Below, one piece after another: positions 42,886 through 46,701 of a stretch of DNA of 46,701 nucleotides (its first letter is position 1; every line of letters begins with the position of its first letter). The translations under genes and the position numbers were made by a program. Below the pieces are notes generated by a model. That model was not told the origin of the DNA. It did no database searches and worked only from the letters and a program-made list of their open reading frames with translations. The stretch is from Bacillota bacterium (lineage in GTDB: Bacteria; Bacillota; Clostridia; Acetivibrionales; JAFADI01), in the NCBI GenBank assembly GCA_023424965.1, contig JAFADI010000086.1, positions 1 through 46,701 on the forward strand, written 5' to 3'.

Positions 42886-43809
42886 TTATTTTGCACGTGT
42901 TTCTCTAATAACTTTAGCGCCCTCTTCCTCCAGGATCCGGTACAGGGAGTCCAGCTCTGTTTCTGGAAGGGGCCTCATATCCTTAATGGCGGAATAATCC
43001 TTATGCATCAGCCGGTACTTGTTTCCGGCAAGGGGATTGTAGTTCATCAGCTCAATGGGGATCTGCCCGTTGATGCCGGCAATATAGCGTGCAATGGCCC
43101 GGAGGTTTTCGGCGGTTGCCGTAATCCCGGGGATTAAAGGGATGCGCACCTGCATGGGAACGGCCTGGTCCGCCAGGAACCTGAAATTTGACAGGATCTG
43201 CTCATTCCTGACTCCGGTGTACTTTTGATGCTCTCCGTTGTCAAACAATTTTACATCCACGAGGAACAAATCCGTGTAGGGGATGAAACGCTCCAGGATG
43301 TCTCTTTTGACATGCATGCAGGTCTCGATGGCGGTATGGATTTTGTGGCTTTTACAGCCCTTGAGTATTTCAAGGGAAAAGGCATGCTGGCAGGTGGGCT
43401 CTCCCCCGGAAAGGGTGATTCCGCCGCCGGATTGCTGATAGAAGGACCTATCCTCCAAAAGGATGCTCACAACCTCCTCCGGTGAGATTGCCCGCCCGTC
43501 GAAGCATAATGCGGCGGTGGGGCAGGCGTCGACACAGCTGCCCAGGTTGCCGCAACGGTTCCTGTCGATGCATATGTGAGGCCGGCTTTCCTCACCGAGG
43601 GAGAGGGCGCCGTTGCCGCAGGCGGGAATGCACCTGTGGCAACGGATGCACTTCTTTTCAAAGTACCAGAGGCTGATCCTGCTTTCAATCCCTTCCGGGT
43701 TGTGGCACCACAAGCAGTTTAAGGGACAGCCCTTTAAAAATACGGTGCTGCGGATCCCCGGCCCGTCATGGACGGTAAATTTTTTGATGTCGATAATGTT
43801 GCCCAGCAT
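42886..43809 (-). CDS. Glycyl-radical-enzyme activase 2 (radical SAM)
   Basis: 307-residue activase for GRE 2. Radical-SAM cysteines are C28, C32 and C35 (GCPLNCLWC), after HDGPGIRS. The insert has two ferredoxin-like groups: C54, C57, C60, C64 (CIRCHRCIPAC) and C80/C86, C92, C96 (SCVDACPTAA), so two auxiliary 4Fe-4S clusters are expected, unlike activase 1. TLSGGEPT is the SAM-binding GGE motif. The ATG shares one base with the TAA of GRE 2, showing tight coupling. Confidence 0.93.
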   Translation of the reverse strand: MLGNIIDIKKFTVHDGPGIRSTVFLKGCPLNCLWCHNPEGIESRISLWYFEKKCIRCHRCIPACGNGALSLGEESRPHICIDRNRCGNLGSCVDACPTAALCFDGRAISPEEVVSILLEDRSFYQQSGGGITLSGGEPTCQHAFSLEILKGCKSHKIHTAIETCMHVKRDILERFIPYTDLFLVDVKLFDNGEHQKYTGVRNEQILSNFRFLADQAVPMQVRIPLIPGITATAENLRAIARYIAGINGQIPIELMNYNPLAGNKYRLMHKDYSAIKDMRPLPETELDSLYRILEEEGAKVIRETRAK

Positions 43810-46184
43810 TAGAAATCTCCATAACTGGTCCTGGCAATAATCTCATCCTGGAGGTCGCTTGCCAGTTCCGTAAAGTATGCGGTATACCCTGCAACCCTCA
43901 CCGTCAATCCCCGGTAGGCCTCAGGGTTCTCTTTTGCCTTCACCAGGTCTTCCCTCCGGAGGACATTGAACTGGACATGGCTGATTTTCAGGTGCACAAA
44001 GGTCCTCAAAAGGGAGGAGAACTTTTTAATCCCTTCCTTTGTTTTGAAGAATTCCGGGAGGAATTTCATATTCAGCAGGGTGCCGTTGCTGCCGTACATG
44101 GAGTTGATCCGTGAAACGGATTTTAAAAGAGCCGTGGGACCGCTTTGATCACGGCCGTACATGGCGGACATCCCTCCGTCGGCCAGGGGGTCCTTTGCCA
44201 ATCTTCCGTCGGCGGAAGCACCCACGTTATGTCCCATGGGAATGTGGGCCGAGACGGTATACAGACCGGTATGGTAGGGACCGCCCCGGGCATTCCTGTA
44301 ATGGGTCATCTTTTCGGCAAAGTACTCAATCCACCGGTTTCCGATGGCGTCCACCCACGGGATGTCATTGCCGTATTTGGGAACCTTGTTGATCAAAAAC
44401 TGCCTCAGGTCTTCCGCCGATTCAAAGTTTGTCTGAAGGGCTTGCAGCAGGAGGCCTGCGGGAAGAGTTCCGTCTTCGTAAACAAGCTTTTTGATGACGG
44501 CGAGGCTGTCGGCGATGTTGGCCGCCTGAATGGCCTGAATTCCCGAAAGGTTGTAATGGGCGCCTCCGGCGGTGACATCCAGGCCTTTTTGGATGCAGCC
44601 GTCGATGACGGCGGACAGGAAAGGAGAGGGAAGGAGTTCGGCGTGCAGCCGGTCCACAACATCGCAGGCCTTGATCATCCTGTCGAAGAAGTGGTCCAAC
44701 TGCTTCTTATAGGCCTCTTCCAGATCTTCATAGGTCTTATAATCCGTCAGATATCCTGTTTTCAACCCCAACTGCTCTCCCGTCAGGAGGCATATGCCGT
44801 TATTCAATGCCAGCTCCAATGCCTTCACCAGGTTGAACATGGCGGCGTCGCTCCATCCCAGGTTGTTTCCGTGGGTGGTCAGCTCAACACAGCCTACAAT
44901 GGCATAATTGGCGGCATCCTTTTCACCGATGCCCTGATTTTTCAGCGCGGGGATGATGCTTTCATCGTTGAATATCTGGGGCATCCCGCTGCCCAGACCG
45001 ATCACGCGGCTGCACTCGTCCACAAATTCTTCCGATGAGCTGCGGAACAGCCGGACAGACAGGTTGGGCTGGGGGAGAAGGATGTGCTCCTGTGCCTTCA
45101 AAAAAAGGAAGGAGAGCTCGTTTGCCGCATCCCCGCCATCGGGTGTCTGGCCTCCGATGGCAATATTGAAGCCGATGGGGAAGCCTGCAAAATATCTGGC
45201 ACTGTTGGAATTGCGCAAATAAACGATCTGGTTGAACTTGAGCCACAGGGCTTCAATGATTTCCAGGGCCCTTTGGAGTGAAAGCCTTCCCTGGTCCAGG
45301 TCCTTCTTGAAATAGGGATAGAGGTACTGGTCGGCTCTTCCGGGGGAGAAGGAGGAGGCATTGGATTCCATCTGCAGGATCACGTAGAGAAACCACAGGG
45401 ATTGCACCGCCTCATGGAAGGTTTCCGGCGGCTGTTCCGACAGCTTCCCGCAAATCCTGCCGATTTCCTTGAGGTTAGCTTTTAAATCCTCTTCGGAGGT
45501 TTCTCCGGCCATCTGGTCCGCAAGATGGCTGTAGCGCCTCATAAAGGTCTGGGCAGCGGAGAGCACGGTAATGATGCTTTCATAGAAGGGCTTTTTCTCC
45601 ACAGGAGCCGTTTTCAGTCCTGCTTCCGCTTCGGATTTCAGTCCTGAAGGTCCCAGTGCCAGCCATTTTTCGGTGTTGGGACAGATATGGCCCTGGGCGT
45701 GGTCCGTCTGGTTGATTTTGGCCACCTTGCCGATCCGGGAGATCTCGTCTCCGATCTTCTCCTTGACCCGGTCCTCCAGGGATTTGCCTTTCCAGTAGGG
45801 AAGAATGGTACTCCGGAAGGCTTCGATGTCTTCGGGACGGACGTTGAATTTGTCCTGGGGCCTCCGGTCCAGGGTTTCAATTTCCCTGTCGATCCAGGAG
45901 ATACCTGCCTCGGGGGAGACGACGCCCGCCCTGACGCCGGGGGTTCTGTTGCCTACGATGAGTTCCTCCGGATCAATCCGGACGGACATTTTTTCTAAAG
46001 CCAGAGCGAGACTTTTGGCGCGCTGCAGGACCCTTGGAAGCTCTTCATTCTTTTTGTATGCCTCGGTAATCAGCAAAGCCTGTTCCAGAGACAAATACCT
46101 TGGCTCCTTCAGCATTTTTTCCTTTAATGAAGCAATGCGGCCCGTTGATTTTAAATCCGCAATTTTCTCACGATCGTTAGCCAT
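43809..46184 (-). CDS. Glycyl radical enzyme 2, eliminase-like, substrate unknown
   Basis: 791-residue PFL-like enzyme. Active-site loop IVGCVELTTHG has Cys432 and Glu434, again the C-x-E pattern of eliminases and not the Cys-Cys pair of pyruvate formate-lyase. The glycyl radical is Gly766 in VRVAGYTAYF. Segment IVGNRTPG near the N-terminus, NIAIGGQTPDGGD and HVQFNVLRRED are family hallmarks. The residues after C-x-E (Leu-Thr-Thr-His) differ from GRE 1 (Ile-Ala-Val-Pro) and from the Pro of glycerol dehydratase, so the two GREs likely have different substrates. The start follows GGAGGTTATGATTCA. First gene of the operon, controlled by the promoter at 46288-46316. Confidence 0.92.
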   Translation of the reverse strand: MANDREKIADLKSTGRIASLKEKMLKEPRYLSLEQALLITEAYKKNEELPRVLQRAKSLALALEKMSVRIDPEELIVGNRTPGVRAGVVSPEAGISWIDREIETLDRRPQDKFNVRPEDIEAFRSTILPYWKGKSLEDRVKEKIGDEISRIGKVAKINQTDHAQGHICPNTEKWLALGPSGLKSEAEAGLKTAPVEKKPFYESIITVLSAAQTFMRRYSHLADQMAGETSEEDLKANLKEIGRICGKLSEQPPETFHEAVQSLWFLYVILQMESNASSFSPGRADQYLYPYFKKDLDQGRLSLQRALEIIEALWLKFNQIVYLRNSNSARYFAGFPIGFNIAIGGQTPDGGDAANELSFLFLKAQEHILLPQPNLSVRLFRSSSEEFVDECSRVIGLGSGMPQIFNDESIIPALKNQGIGEKDAANYAIVGCVELTTHGNNLGWSDAAMFNLVKALELALNNGICLLTGEQLGLKTGYLTDYKTYEDLEEAYKKQLDHFFDRMIKACDVVDRLHAELLPSPFLSAVIDGCIQKGLDVTAGGAHYNLSGIQAIQAANIADSLAVIKKLVYEDGTLPAGLLLQALQTNFESAEDLRQFLINKVPKYGNDIPWVDAIGNRWIEYFAEKMTHYRNARGGPYHTGLYTVSAHIPMGHNVGASADGRLAKDPLADGGMSAMYGRDQSGPTALLKSVSRINSMYGSNGTLLNMKFLPEFFKTKEGIKKFSSLLRTFVHLKISHVQFNVLRREDLVKAKENPEAYRGLTVRVAGYTAYFTELASDLQDEIIARTSYGDF

Positions 46185-46287
46185 TGAATCATAACCTCCA
46201 CAAAATCAGAGTCAAAATTAGAATTGGTGTAGTCAATACAAAGCATTTTCTGCGAAATATACTTGATGAGGGCGTTGTTATAAATAA

Positions 46288-46316
46288 AGTATATATCACT
46301 TTCATATGAAAATCAA
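46288..46316 (-). promoter_or_regulatory. GRE 2 promoter with operator in the spacer
   Basis: On the minus strand TTGATT (46316-46311) and TATACT (46293-46288) are separated by exactly 17 bp. The spacer contains TTTCATATGAAA (46300-46311), a perfect palindrome of the TTTC-N4-GAAA type found three times upstream of deoR/importer 3. A bound repressor would cover the promoter. The leader to the ATG is about 100 nt. 46317-46417 shows nothing else recognisable. Confidence 0.75.
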
Positions 46317-46417
46317 TATTTTACAATAGAAACTTAAGTTCACTTCTTGCCTATTTTAATGGACGGGTCCCTCGCTGTAAAAAGATACAAGGAATCGGTT
46401 GTATGGACATGGATATT

Positions 46418-46701
46418 TCAATCCGAATTGTTTGACTTGAACTCCTTTGGGCTCATACCCGTATACCTGGTGAAAACGTGGGTGAAATAAGCGGGATCCT
46501 CAATACCAACGGCACAAGCCACCTCGAATATTTTATTGGCAGGGTTCTTTAAAAGTTTTTTTGCAACTTCGATGCGATACTTATTTAATGCGTCTACAAT
46601 GGAATCTCCTGTTTCCTTTTTATACAAACGGCTAAGATAGCTGCTGTTGACATGAATGTGGTCTGCAATGGTCTGGAGGTTGATATTTTTACTGAAATTG
46701 T
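46418..46701 (-). CDS. AraC-type HTH regulator, C-terminal part (runs off window)
   Basis: The frame enters from the right edge and ends at 46418. The visible 94 residues are an AraC/YesN HTH pair: LQTIADHIHVNSSYLSRLYKK, LNKYRIEVAKKLL, FEVACAVGIEDPAYFTHVF and YTGMSPKEFK. The N-terminal part is outside the window, so it may be a plain AraC protein or a YesN-type response regulator. It is on the same strand as GRE 2, upstream of it by over 200 bp. It could regulate GRE 2, but the position alone does not show it. Confidence 0.9.
   Translation of the reverse strand, partial: NFSKNINLQTIADHIHVNSSYLSRLYKKETGDSIVDALNKYRIEVAKKLLKNPANKIFEVACAVGIEDPAYFTHVFTRYTGMSPKEFKSNNSD

Noticed and set aside
1..46701. 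CRISPR array, phage genes, transposase or integrase
   Set aside because: No regularly spaced repeats and no recognisable genes of these classes on either strand.

Overview
The window looks like a chromosome segment of an anaerobic, Gram-positive, plant-polysaccharide-using clostridium. The clues are two oxygen-sensitive glycyl-radical enzymes (GREs) with radical-SAM activases, lipoprotein sugar-binding proteins, SLH-domain surface proteins, strong AGGAGG ribosome sites and sigma-A promoters. No species can be named from the sequence alone. The theme is sugar capture, uptake, sensing and anaerobic breakdown.

Layout. 1-5.3 kb: end of an unknown gene, a GH78-type rhamnosidase-like protein without signal peptide, and a secreted multidomain GH43 enzyme. 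5.4-12.2 kb: a block with unrelated content, mostly on the minus strand (two SLH proteins, a membrane Ser/Thr kinase, a small HTH-like protein, an odd tRNA-Ala, a truncated YcaQ-like gene). It is bracketed by two copies of a 94-bp direct repeat that is also the leader of the next operon, so it looks inserted. 12.2-15.8 kb: sugar ABC importer 1 (binding protein, fused ATPase, permease). 16.2-20.5 kb: a sensory operon of two extracytoplasmic binding proteins around a histidine kinase and NarL-type regulator, probably controlling importer 1. 20.6-21.1 kb: a small protein and the remains of a PIN-domain gene.

21.1-31.7 kb: GRE activase and GRE 1, a LacI regulator with operators, a zinc-type dehydrogenase, a Gfo/Idh/MocA oxidoreductase and an AlsBAC-like (D-allose-type) importer. 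31.9-35.0 kb (minus): a VOC protein, an atypical shikimate-dehydrogenase-like enzyme, a ROK sugar kinase and a DeoR regulator. 35.7-40.7 kb: importer 3 with two different permeases and a His-less HPr-like protein. 40.9-46.2 kb (minus): a 609-aa ASKHA-fold protein with a novel N-terminal region, GRE activase 2 and GRE 2. The window ends in an AraC-type gene that runs off the edge.

How it may work together (inference): outer enzymes release sugars; three ABC importers take them up; ROK kinase and dehydrogenases process them; the GREs carry out a radical C-O (or similar) bond cleavage on a sugar-derived intermediate. A repeated TTTC-N4/5-GAAA motif lies in the DeoR/importer 3 intergenic region and inside the GRE 2 promoter, which suggests that DeoR, kinase, importer 3 and GRE 2 form one regulon. 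The substrates of both GREs are not evident, and this is the most promising undescribed system here.
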